A stretch of DNA of 64,000 bases from Planctomycetaceae bacterium (GTDB taxonomy: Bacteria > Planctomycetota > Planctomycetia > Planctomycetales > Planctomycetaceae). Positions 19,723-27,261 of this stretch are shown here, in pieces. The notes under the pieces are model-generated. The model saw only the letters and a program-made list of their open reading frames with translations. It was not told where the DNA came from and did no database searches. The stretch's first letter is position 1. Every line of letters starts with the position of its first letter. The stretch lies in the NCBI GenBank assembly GCA_020638955.1, contig JACKHO010000007.1, forward strand, positions 186,001 through 250,000. The letters are read 5' to 3'. A program made the translations under genes and the position numbers.

Positions 19723-20670
19723 ATGAAACGACTGAAACGTAACGGATTCACACTCATTGAATTGCTGGTTGTTATTGCAATTATCGCGGTGCTCATTGCT
19801 CTGCTGTTACCTGCGGTTCAACAGGCGCGAGAAGCAGCTCGCCGTAGCTCATGCAAGAACAATCTGAAGAACCTTGGGCTGGCCATGCACAACTACCACG
19901 ACACCCATCGCGTTTTTCCGTTCGGCTTCGACGAGCGGGAAACATTGTGGTCGGCCATGATTCTCCCCGAAATTGAACAGGCTCCTCTGTACAACACGTT
20001 GGTGTGGCAGGAAAGCGGTCCAGGCAACTGGGATGCCAACGGATCTCCCAACGAAACGGCTGCCGGCACCGCGATTCCCTTGTTTCTGTGTCCGAGTATG
20101 GCCATTCAAACTCACTGGAACAACAACGGCATCCCAACGCGTGTTCCTACCAGCTACCGTGCCGTTTCGGGAAGCAATGCTGTGTCCGACGACCTGAGCA
20201 CCGTACCCTCTGGTCATCCGGCAGTCGCACTGGAGCAGCAGACGGGCCTGAACGGCATGTTCTACGGCTGCAGTTCGACGCGGATGCGAGACATCGTTGA
20301 CGGTACTTCCACCACGTTCATGCTGGGTGAAAGCTATACCGACCCCAGCTTTGTAAAGGACGGGCAGGGAATGGACTACTGGATTCTCGGTGCACCTCAA
20401 ACCGGGGGCTGGGACTGCATTCCAGGAGACCTCGGAGGAACGGAATACTCGGAAGGCTTGGGATCGACATATTGGCACATCAACTCTCGTCGCCGCGATC
20501 CCGCTCTGCACGGTGTCATTATGGAGCTGACGTTCGGTAGCTATCACGTTGGTGGAGCGCACTTCGGCATGGCGGATGGGGCCGTACGGTTCGTATCCGA
20601 AAACATTGATCTCAACTTGCTGCGGTCGCTCGGTTCGAGAAATGGCAACGAAGTTGTCAGCGAATTCTAG
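19723..20670 (+). CDS. DUF1559 prepilin-like secreted protein
   Basis: A planctomycete-type pseudopilin-like protein of 315 residues. It has the type IV prepilin leader (KRNGFTLIELLVVIAIIAVL, cleaved after Gly with Phe at +1 and Glu at +5), then the DUF1559 body starting LLPAVQQAREAARRSSCKNNLKN. The C-terminal signature is the HVGGAHFGMADGAVRF segment. These proteins are numerous in planctomycete genomes and are probably assembled or exported by type II secretion/pilus machinery, for which a GspE-type ATPase lies at 55.5 kb. It forms a pair with the lipoprotein 18 bases downstream. Confidence 0.95.
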   Translation: MKRLKRNGFTLIELLVVIAIIAVLIALLLPAVQQAREAARRSSCKNNLKNLGLAMHNYHDTHRVFPFGFDERETLWSAMILPEIEQAPLYNTLVWQESGPGNWDANGSPNETAAGTAIPLFLCPSMAIQTHWNNNGIPTRVPTSYRAVSGSNAVSDDLSTVPSGHPAVALEQQTGLNGMFYGCSSTRMRDIVDGTSTTFMLGESYTDPSFVKDGQGMDYWILGAPQTGGWDCIPGDLGGTEYSEGLGSTYWHINSRRRDPALHGVIMELTFGSYHVGGAHFGMADGAVRFVSENIDLNLLRSLGSRNGNEVVSEF

Positions 20671-20688
20671 AGAAGGAGCAGTGAATTC

Positions 20689-21177
20689 ATGAAAAATCCA
20701 ATTGCCTATATTCTGTTGTTCTCTTTGACATTGGCCCTCGGCTGCGGTTCAAACCGCGTTGACTACTCCAACCTGGGACTCGTCAATGTTTCAGGAACGG
20801 TGAAACTGGACGGTGCTCCGGTCTCAGATGCTATTGTCGTGTTCGAAGACCTGGAAACATCCACCCGGTCCTACGGATTGACCGACTCTTCTGGAAACTA
20901 CTCGCTCCAGTTCAACAGCGAGAAGAGTGGTATTATCCCCGGAGAGAAGAAGGTGCTCATCAGTACGACGATGAAAGTTCTCGGAGTGAACAGCGACTCT
21001 GAGGGGGGCGAAGAAGAATCGGAGGAAGGTGAAGGAGCCGCAGAAAAGCCAACGGAACTCATTCCGGACGCATATCGCGGCAATGAAACGAAGCTGCGTG
21101 TCTACATCATCGAAGGCGAGAGCATCGATTTCGACCTGGCTTCCGACGGTTCAACCACAGGCCCTGCTGAAGGGTAA
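20689..21177 (+). CDS. Small lipoprotein with carboxypeptidase-regulatory-like domain
   Basis: The 162-residue product has a lipoprotein signal with lipobox LALGC. A beta-sandwich domain follows (VSGTVKLDGAPVSDAIVVFED, TDSSGNYSLQF), then a Glu-rich insert (SEGGEEESEEGEGAAEKP) and a short C-terminal strand region. Lipoproteins of this type usually follow DUF1559 genes in planctomycetes. The gap to the DUF1559 gene is 18 bases with a GAAGGAG ribosome-binding site, and a terminator ends the pair. The function is unknown. Confidence 0.88.
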   Translation: MKNPIAYILLFSLTLALGCGSNRVDYSNLGLVNVSGTVKLDGAPVSDAIVVFEDLETSTRSYGLTDSSGNYSLQFNSEKSGIIPGEKKVLISTTMKVLGVNSDSEGGEEESEEGEGAAEKPTELIPDAYRGNETKLRVYIIEGESIDFDLASDGSTTGPAEG

Positions 21178-21198
21178 CTGCAGTCATTGCATTAAAGT

Positions 21199-21236
21199 CA
21201 GCACGCTCCGGCACATCGCGGGAGCGTGCTGTTTTT
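21199..21236 (+). terminator. Intrinsic terminator after the DUF1559/lipoprotein pair
   Basis: An 11-bp perfect stem (CAGCACGCTCC at 21199-21209, GGAGCGTGCTG at 21221-21231) with an 11-base loop is followed by TTTTTG. It may also serve the convergent nuclease gene. Confidence 0.9.
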
Positions 21237-21249
21237 GTATGCGAAGAGT

Positions 21250-22176
21250 CTACTTGGTGATTTTCAGCTCTGTGACGACCGGAAAGTGATCGGAGTAGCC
21301 GATGTGATCGTCGTGGTCATCATCTGGCCACATGTACGATTCTCCATTGATGGCACGTGAAGTCACCATGCGGGCGGGACGGATGACCTGCGAACTCGCC
21401 CAGCGAATTGCCGATCCGTCCTTCAGTGTGCTGTTGATAAACACATGGTCGAAGCTGTCGAATTCGACTTTGCCTGCGTCCCGATTGTCATAAGGCAGTG
21501 TCCAGCGCTGCTCCTCCGGCAGGCTTTTGAGCGTGTTAACGAGGCCCTGCTGTTCCAGGTGAACGACTGACTCGTTCCAGTCATTGTCATTGAGGTCACC
21601 GCCAATGACGATGGGAACCAGACGACCGTGCTCCATGGCCGGGATGAGTTCGTTGACCGCCTTGAGCACGCTGTTGGCACAACTCATCCGTTGTTCACTG
21701 CCGTCGTTGAAGCGACTCTTCCAGTGATTGACAATGACGTAAAGTGGCTCGCCGTTGATGACAAACCGTGCCAGCAGCAGCGACCGGTAGAAGCCTGGAA
21801 CTTCAATGGTCGTGCAAGTGAAGGGGTGTCGACTGATCAGGGCACAGTCAATTCCCCGCTCGTCTTCTCCGTCAATGAGTGCAGTGTACTGGTATCCCAT
21901 GTCGGCGAGCCGTTCTTTGACCAGTCGTTTCAGAATGTGGTGGTTCTCAACTTCCATGAGACCGACAATGTCGGCGTTCAGCTCACGAATAATCTCGCCG
22001 TCCTTCCGCAGTTTGGTATTGAGCGTGGAAGGGACAAACAGGTCCTCATTCGGCGTCGCCAAATTGCGATGACTGTCGAACAGGTTCTCCACATTCCAGA
22101 ACGCAATTCGCAGCGTGTCATCTGCCCGCACGGTGCTGGAGCAAATCATTAAGAACAGAAGAAGTGAGATGCGCAT
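21250..22176 (-). CDS. Secreted endonuclease/exonuclease/phosphatase family protein
   Basis: The 308-residue product has a signal peptide (MRISLLLFLMICSSTVRA) and the EEP fold of DNase I-like enzymes. Motifs are FWNVENLFD, GLMEVEN (the catalytic Glu), NHWKSR, GGDLNDN and the final GYSDHFPV with the catalytic Asp-His. It probably hydrolyses phosphodiesters outside the cytoplasm; the substrate (DNA, lipid or nucleotide) cannot be told. The start at 22176 is chosen for the signal peptide; a 13-codon upstream extension is open but charged. It is divergent from the OB-fold gene, with about 75 bases between starts. Confidence 0.9.
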   Translation of the reverse strand: MRISLLLFLMICSSTVRADDTLRIAFWNVENLFDSHRNLATPNEDLFVPSTLNTKLRKDGEIIRELNADIVGLMEVENHHILKRLVKERLADMGYQYTALIDGEDERGIDCALISRHPFTCTTIEVPGFYRSLLLARFVINGEPLYVIVNHWKSRFNDGSEQRMSCANSVLKAVNELIPAMEHGRLVPIVIGGDLNDNDWNESVVHLEQQGLVNTLKSLPEEQRWTLPYDNRDAGKVEFDSFDHVFINSTLKDGSAIRWASSQVIRPARMVTSRAINGESYMWPDDDHDDHIGYSDHFPVVTELKITK

Positions 22177-22251
22177 CGCTGGTAACTCTGGGGAAAGAAG
22201 TTCAAACTCCCGCACAATATCGTCGCGTAATCTACCGGAAGGAATGGTCCC

Positions 22252-22653
22252 GTGAGTCGACTTAACGCGTTTTTTATGTTGGCAGTGCTGTCCATTGCAT
22301 CATCGGCTCGCGGCGATGATTTCATTCCGGCCGAACTCGCTGCGGCGCGTGCTGGCGAAAAGGCGACCATCGAAATGCGGGTCGAATCGAGCCGACTGCT
22401 GGCTGATCGAGCCGAACCGGTTTGCTTCCTGAACTCCCAAAAGAACTACCGCGACTCCCGCAACTTCACGGTCGTGATTTTCAGCAAGGCACTCAAGAAG
22501 TTTGCCGAACACGGCATTGAAAACCCGGCAGAGTACTACGCTGAGAAGAATCTCCGCGTCACCGGAGAAATCGGACTACGGCAAGGGAATCCCCAAATGA
22601 TTGTCGAGTACCCGGGCCAGATTGAGGTAGTGAAAGTCGACGAGGCGGAATGA
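22252..22653 (+). CDS. Secreted OB-fold-like protein
   Basis: The 133-residue product begins with a probable signal peptide (LNAFFMLAVLSIASSARG) and continues with a compact beta-rich domain resembling nucleic-acid-binding OB folds (KATIEMRVESSRLL, FTVVIFSKALKKF, LRVTGEIGLRQGNPQMIVEYPGQIEVV). It starts at a GTG preceded by GGAAGGA. It is divergent from the secreted nuclease, which suggests shared regulation. The function is unassigned; an extracellular nucleic-acid or metal-binding role is only inference. Confidence 0.75.
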   Translation: MSRLNAFFMLAVLSIASSARGDDFIPAELAAARAGEKATIEMRVESSRLLADRAEPVCFLNSQKNYRDSRNFTVVIFSKALKKFAEHGIENPAEYYAEKNLRVTGEIGLRQGNPQMIVEYPGQIEVVKVDEAE

Positions 22654-22680
22654 GTTGTTGATGTCCGCCGCCAAGAGGTA

Positions 22681-23961
22681 CTAACTCTCCGTGCGCGCCT
22701 TGTCGGAAATATCTTTCCGGCACCACGCACCCTGCCAGCGGATTTCTTTGACGGCCTGATAGGCCTTTCGCTTCGCTTCGGCAATGTTGTCACCCAAAGC
22801 GGTGACTCCTAACACGCGGCCGCCGGTGTTGACGACCTTGCCATCCTGCACGGCGGTTCCGGCGTGGAAGACTTTGGTGTCTGGCAGAGCGTTGGCAGCC
22901 TCGAGGCCGCGGATTTCGTGTCCCCTGGTGTAGCTGCCGGGATAGCCTTCGGACGCCATGACCACGCAAATGGCCGCGCGGTCATCCCATTCGATGTCGG
23001 CTGCTTTCTCCAGCGTTCCGGTCGCAGCGGCATGCAGCAGGTCGAACAGGTCGGTCTTCAGACGCATGAGCACCGGCTGCGTTTCGGGGTCGCCCAGGCG
23101 GACGTTGAATTCCAGCACCTTGGGGCCCTGAGCTGTCAGCATGAGGCCGGCATACAGCACGCCAGAGAATTCGCACTTGCGGCGTTTCATTTCGTGGACG
23201 GTCGGGATGAGGATTTTCTCGATGACTTCATCCATGAGTTCCGGAGTAGCGAACGGAGCGGGTGTGTACGCCCCCATGCCTCCGGTGTTCGGTCCCTTGT
23301 CGCCGTCGTACGCGGGTTTGTGATCTTGTGCTGGTTCGAGAGTGACAATGGTTCGGCCATCAACAATGGCCAGTACGCTGACTTCCAGACCTTCGAGCTT
23401 TTCCTCAATGACCACCTGTCGTCCTGCGTCACCGAATGTCTTGTCGACCATTGAAGCACGAATGGCCGCGATGGCTTCATCCTTTGTCTCGCAGACGGTG
23501 ACCCCCTTACCGGCGGCCAGACCATCGGCCTTGACGACCAGTGGCGTTTCCTCGCGTTCTTTGACGTACTGGATGGCTTCGCCGACTTTGGTGAAGACCT
23601 GATAGTCAGCCGTCGGCACTTTGGCCGCACGCATGACGTCTTTGCAGAAGGCTTTGCTTCCTTCGAGCTGAGCGGCAGCCTGCGATGGACCGAACACTTT
23701 CAGACCGTTCTTGCGAAATGCATCGACCACGCCAGCGACGAGCGGAGCTTCCGGTCCGACAACGGTGAGTTCAATGGCGTTCTTCTTCGCGAACTCCACG
23801 AGCTGTTGGGCGTTACAGGGATCAAGGTCGACGTTGGTGGCATCGGCGGCGGTACCGGCATTTCCAGGGGCACAGAACACCTCGGTGACCTTGGGGGACA
23901 ATCCGAGTTTCCAGGCGAGGGCGTGTTCACGACCACCAGAACCAATGACCAGGACTTTCAT
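22681..23961 (-). CDS. purD: Phosphoribosylamine-glycine ligase
   Basis: PurD joins phosphoribosylamine and glycine using ATP, the second step of purine synthesis. The 426-residue ATP-grasp protein starts with MKVLVIGSGGREHALAWKL. It contains the VVGPEAPLVAGVVDAF segment, PLVVKADGLAAGKGV, the KGPNTGGMGAYTPAP signature and FNVRLGDPETQPVL. The length is normal. It is a single gene facing the OB-fold gene with 27 bases between stops; no other purine gene is nearby. Confidence 0.97.
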   Translation of the reverse strand: MKVLVIGSGGREHALAWKLGLSPKVTEVFCAPGNAGTAADATNVDLDPCNAQQLVEFAKKNAIELTVVGPEAPLVAGVVDAFRKNGLKVFGPSQAAAQLEGSKAFCKDVMRAAKVPTADYQVFTKVGEAIQYVKEREETPLVVKADGLAAGKGVTVCETKDEAIAAIRASMVDKTFGDAGRQVVIEEKLEGLEVSVLAIVDGRTIVTLEPAQDHKPAYDGDKGPNTGGMGAYTPAPFATPELMDEVIEKILIPTVHEMKRRKCEFSGVLYAGLMLTAQGPKVLEFNVRLGDPETQPVLMRLKTDLFDLLHAAATGTLEKAADIEWDDRAAICVVMASEGYPGSYTRGHEIRGLEAANALPDTKVFHAGTAVQDGKVVNTGGRVLGVTALGDNIAEAKRKAYQAVKEIRWQGAWCRKDISDKARTES

Positions 23962-24121
23962 AGGAATTCACGACAATTTCGAGTTGAGAGAGAACGTCCC
24001 GCAGGCCATGCATGGCAACGAGGCGGGAGCAGCATGTTACCGGGAAGCAGACCGGGATTGTAGCGCCTCAGGTAGTGGCGCCAAAACTTCCCGTGAAAGG
24101 AGTGGACAGCCCGAAATATTC

Positions 24122-24265
24122 GTAGGGTGGGTGAAGTCCGCGTCAAACGGAATGGTGCGTTACGCAAGTCGTTCAATGCAAAAAACTGGGGGTCAGTTTC
24201 GTGACGCCCAACTCGCGGACGTAACCCACCATAATACGGCGACTTGCTCCACACACCCTACAAAT
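24122..24265. repeat. Dispersed ~140-bp repeat, copy A
   Basis: The element starts GTAGGGTGGGTG and ends CACACACCCTAC, so its ends are imperfect inverted repeats. Internal blocks GGTGCGTTACGCAAGTC (24154-24170) and GTAACCCACCATAATACGGC (24221-24240) recur exactly, on the opposite strand, in copy B at 47.0-47.1 kb. It fills the gap between purD and the peptidase gene, with no coding frame. It resembles a miniature non-autonomous element. Confidence 0.75.
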
Positions 24266-24271
24266 CTGAAC

Positions 24272-25471
24272 CTAAGCCTTTCCAGTGGCCAGAATGAGTG
24301 CGATATCGCCCGCCTGCTGGAATTGCTCGATGGAGAGTTCTTCGTTGACAGTGTGAATGCCTGCTTGTCCGCATCCTAGTGTGACGGTCGGGAATCCGTG
24401 CGCAGTCATCCAATTGGCATCGAGACCGCCATTGGAAACGCGCGTGTTCGGTTCGAGTCCGGCCTGCTGGATTGCGGCAATGGCAGACTGAACGACAGGT
24501 TCTTCATTGCTGAGCTTGAAGGCTTCGTACTTGTTTCGTACTTCGACTTCCACAGAACCACGTTTCCCGGCAGCGTTTGTCACGCCCTTGGCGGCTTGCA
24601 CGAAGGCTTTGCAAATGGCATTGACGATTTTCGCGCGGAACGGAGCTTTGTGACTGCGTGCTTCGGCGCGGAGCGTCAGTTGATCCATGACGACGTTCGT
24701 GGCATCGCCTCCATGAATGACTCCGATGTTACTCGTGCCGGCCTGATTCCCTTTCTGCACGAGTCCCAGCCAACCTTCTTCCTGCAGTTGTGCGATGGCT
24801 TTTGAGGCAATGACCACGGCACTCACTCCATCTTCAGGATGGGCACCTGCATGACTGGCGATGCCACGCACTGTAATGTCGATGTGGTCGTCGCCGGTTG
24901 CTCCCACGACGGCCATGTTGGGGAGGCCACCATCCCAGTTGAAACAGAGTTTCGGGTTCCCCAGCTTCGAGCCGGTCACATAGCGTGCGCCGACGAGTCC
25001 AATTTCTTCCTGAACCGGCCAGAAAAGTGTGAGGGGAGGATGGTCGAGGTTTTGCTTGGCAATGATCAGCCACGTATTCAGAACCACCGCTGCGCCAGCA
25101 CGGTTATCACCGCCGAGCGCCGTGTTCTTGTCACGTGAGCGAATGACACCGCCGTCGACATAGGGCTGCGAGCCGACGCAGAGTGGGACTGTGTCGATAT
25201 GCCCCATGAGCAATCGCCGCGGGCCTTTGACGGTTCCCGGCAGTTTGACGATGAGGTTTCCCACCTCACCGCCAATGGGGCTCTTTTTGTGGGCCGTATC
25301 GAACTGAATGCAGGAATCCTGCACGCCCGAATTCTTTAAGGCGTCGACAATGAACTCCGCGATTTTCCCTTCCGAACCACTGCGACCCGGAATGGCCATC
25401 ATTTTCAAGACGAGATCAATCATGCTGCCGGTTCGCTCCTCTTCCCGGTTCGATTGGGGGTTTGTCGTCAT
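24272..25471 (-). CDS. M20-family peptidase (tripeptidase-like)
   Basis: The 399-residue product is a zinc-dependent M20 peptidase resembling PepT-type aminopeptidases. Likely metal ligands and catalytic residues are seen in LLMGHIDTVP, ALGGDNRAGAA, PVQEEIGLVGARYV, FNWDGG and the C-terminal CGQAGIHTVNEE. The dimerisation domain lies in the middle (DITVRGIASHAGAHPEDG). There is no signal peptide, so it acts in the cytoplasm, probably on small peptides. Starts at 25471 or 25423 (MIDLVLKMMAIPG) are both possible. Repeat elements lie on both sides. Confidence 0.9.
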   Translation of the reverse strand: MTTNPQSNREEERTGSMIDLVLKMMAIPGRSGSEGKIAEFIVDALKNSGVQDSCIQFDTAHKKSPIGGEVGNLIVKLPGTVKGPRRLLMGHIDTVPLCVGSQPYVDGGVIRSRDKNTALGGDNRAGAAVVLNTWLIIAKQNLDHPPLTLFWPVQEEIGLVGARYVTGSKLGNPKLCFNWDGGLPNMAVVGATGDDHIDITVRGIASHAGAHPEDGVSAVVIASKAIAQLQEEGWLGLVQKGNQAGTSNIGVIHGGDATNVVMDQLTLRAEARSHKAPFRAKIVNAICKAFVQAAKGVTNAAGKRGSVEVEVRNKYEAFKLSNEEPVVQSAIAAIQQAGLEPNTRVSNGGLDANWMTAHGFPTVTLGCGQAGIHTVNEELSIEQFQQAGDIALILATGKA

Positions 25472-25488
25472 TGGACAAGAATTCTTAT

Positions 25489-25629
25489 TGTAGGCCGGAC
25501 CGAAGGCCGCTTGCGACTGCCGGAACTACGCAAACGGCAACCAAGCATAAGAATTTGTGTCACGTTAACGAACGGTTTTCAGCGGCCGCAGTTCCGGCAA
25601 TGATTCGGTTTGCTTCGGTCCGGCCTACA
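25489..25629. repeat. BIME-like element: two inverted 39-40-bp units
   Basis: The ends are perfect 17-bp inverted repeats, TGTAGGCCGGACCGAAG at 25489-25505 and its complement at 25613-25629. A second inner pair, TGCCGGAACT at 25518-25527 and AGTTCCGGCA at 25590-25599, is also perfect. So the element is two units with conserved ends and a variable core, placed head to head 62 bases apart. This resembles E. coli REP/BIME arrangements. It lies between the M20 peptidase and gltD. Confidence 0.8.
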
Positions 25630-25647
25630 CTCTTGGGGTTTTCCGCA

Positions 25648-27174
25648 TTAAGGAAGCTGTGTGTTTCCCATGAGGAATCGATCACATTCGCGGGCGCACT
25701 CACGGCCTTCGTTAATCGCCCACACGATGAGGCTTTGACCGCGTCGGCAGTCGCCCGCGGCAAACACGCCCGGAACGTTCGTGGTGTACTTGCCATACTC
25801 GGCGTTGATGTTCGTCCGCTTGTCCGTTTCGAGACTGAGCTGCTCGATAATGGTTTGTTCCGGTCCCCGGAAACCAAGCGCGAGGAAACAGAGGTCCGCC
25901 GGCCACTCCTTCTCTGTCCCTGGAATGGGCGAGAACGGAGCACCGTTCGCGGGCTTGCTCCAGTCGAGCTGGACGGTCTTAATGGATTTCAGGTTCCCCT
26001 GTCCGTCACTGACAAACTCGGTGGTCTGGATGGCATACTCTCGAGGATCATCTTTGAGCGTCTTCTGGGGATCAGCCTGATAGGCTTCGCCGAACACGGC
26101 GCCCCCTTCAGCGTGACCGTAATCGACACGATGAATACGTGGCCACTGTGGCCAAGGGTTATTGCCCGCACGCGCTTCGGGTGATTGCGGAACCACTTCG
26201 AAGTTCACGAGGCTTTTGCATCCTTGACGGAGGCTGGTTCCGAGACAGTCGTTACCGGTGTCACCCCCACCAATGACGACGACGTTCTTGCCTTCGGCGC
26301 TAATGTAGTTGCCATCGGCGTGACTCGAATCCAGCAGACTCTTGGTGTTGGCGTGCAGGAATTCCATTGCGAAATGGATACCCTTGAGTTGCCGTCCCGG
26401 TGTCTTACCGAAGAAATCGTTGGGCACCGTCGAGCCGGTGGCCACGACAATAGCGTCGAACTTGTCACGCAGTTCTTTGGCGTCAATGTCCTTGCCGATT
26501 TCCGTGCTCGTGACGAACTGCACCCCTTCGGCTTCCAGCAGTTTGATTCTGCGCTCGACGATTTTCTTCTTGTCGAGTTTCATGTTGGGAATGCCGTACA
26601 TCAGCAGTCCGCCGACGCGGTCTGACCGCTCATAAACGGTGCAGGAATGGCCAGCACTATTGAGCTGTGCGGCAGCGGCCAGTCCCGCAGGTCCGGAACC
26701 AATAATGGCGACCTTCTTACCGGTTCGTTCTGCAGGTGGCTTGGCTTCAATCCATCCTTCCGCAAAACCACGATCGATAATGTTCTTTTCAATCGTCTTA
26801 ATCGCGACGGGAGGCTCATGAATCCCGAGTGTGCAGGACCCTTCGCAGGGAGCCGGGCAAACGCGTCCGGTGAACTCTGGGAAGTTGTTTGTCTTGTGGA
26901 GTCGGTCGAGTGCTTCACGCCAGTCGTCGTGATAGACAAGGTCGTTCCATTCCGGAATGAGATTGTGCAACGGACATCCGGCCGCCATGCCACCAATCAA
27001 ATCACCGGTGTGACAGAATGGAATCCCACAGTCCATGCAACGTGCCCCCTGATCGCGCAGAACAGGCAAGTCGATTTTCTGTGAGAATTCGTTCCAGTCC
27101 TGGAGACGCTCCAGCGGTGCCCGTTCCTTGGCAACCTGACGTGCGAACTCCTTAAATCCAGTTGGCTTTCCCAT
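25648..27174 (-). CDS. gltD: Glutamate synthase small subunit
   Basis: GltD supplies electrons from NAD(P)H to the large subunit through FAD and iron-sulfur clusters. The 508-residue product has the N-terminal cluster cysteines in CMDCGIPFC and CPAPCEGSC, the FAD loop IIGSGPAGLAAAAQL and the NAD(P) loop VVIGGGDTGNDCLG. The C-terminal part, NVPGVFAAGDCRRGQSLIVWA, closes the FAD site. The length is normal. It lies 87 bases downstream of gltB on the same strand, consistent with a gltBD operon. Confidence 0.97.
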   Translation of the reverse strand: MGKPTGFKEFARQVAKERAPLERLQDWNEFSQKIDLPVLRDQGARCMDCGIPFCHTGDLIGGMAAGCPLHNLIPEWNDLVYHDDWREALDRLHKTNNFPEFTGRVCPAPCEGSCTLGIHEPPVAIKTIEKNIIDRGFAEGWIEAKPPAERTGKKVAIIGSGPAGLAAAAQLNSAGHSCTVYERSDRVGGLLMYGIPNMKLDKKKIVERRIKLLEAEGVQFVTSTEIGKDIDAKELRDKFDAIVVATGSTVPNDFFGKTPGRQLKGIHFAMEFLHANTKSLLDSSHADGNYISAEGKNVVVIGGGDTGNDCLGTSLRQGCKSLVNFEVVPQSPEARAGNNPWPQWPRIHRVDYGHAEGGAVFGEAYQADPQKTLKDDPREYAIQTTEFVSDGQGNLKSIKTVQLDWSKPANGAPFSPIPGTEKEWPADLCFLALGFRGPEQTIIEQLSLETDKRTNINAEYGKYTTNVPGVFAAGDCRRGQSLIVWAINEGRECARECDRFLMGNTQLP

Positions 27175-27261
27175 GACAATGACTTTTGTATCTAAGTTTG
27201 ACTCGTGTGTTGCCGCGAGTCTGAGAATCGAGTCGGTGAATCCTGCCGAGGCAGTTTTTGA

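Noticed and set aside
23962..24271. Small gene between purD and the peptidase (plus-strand frame 23711-24379)
   Set aside because: It crosses the antisense of purD and the dispersed repeat; no gene-like features.
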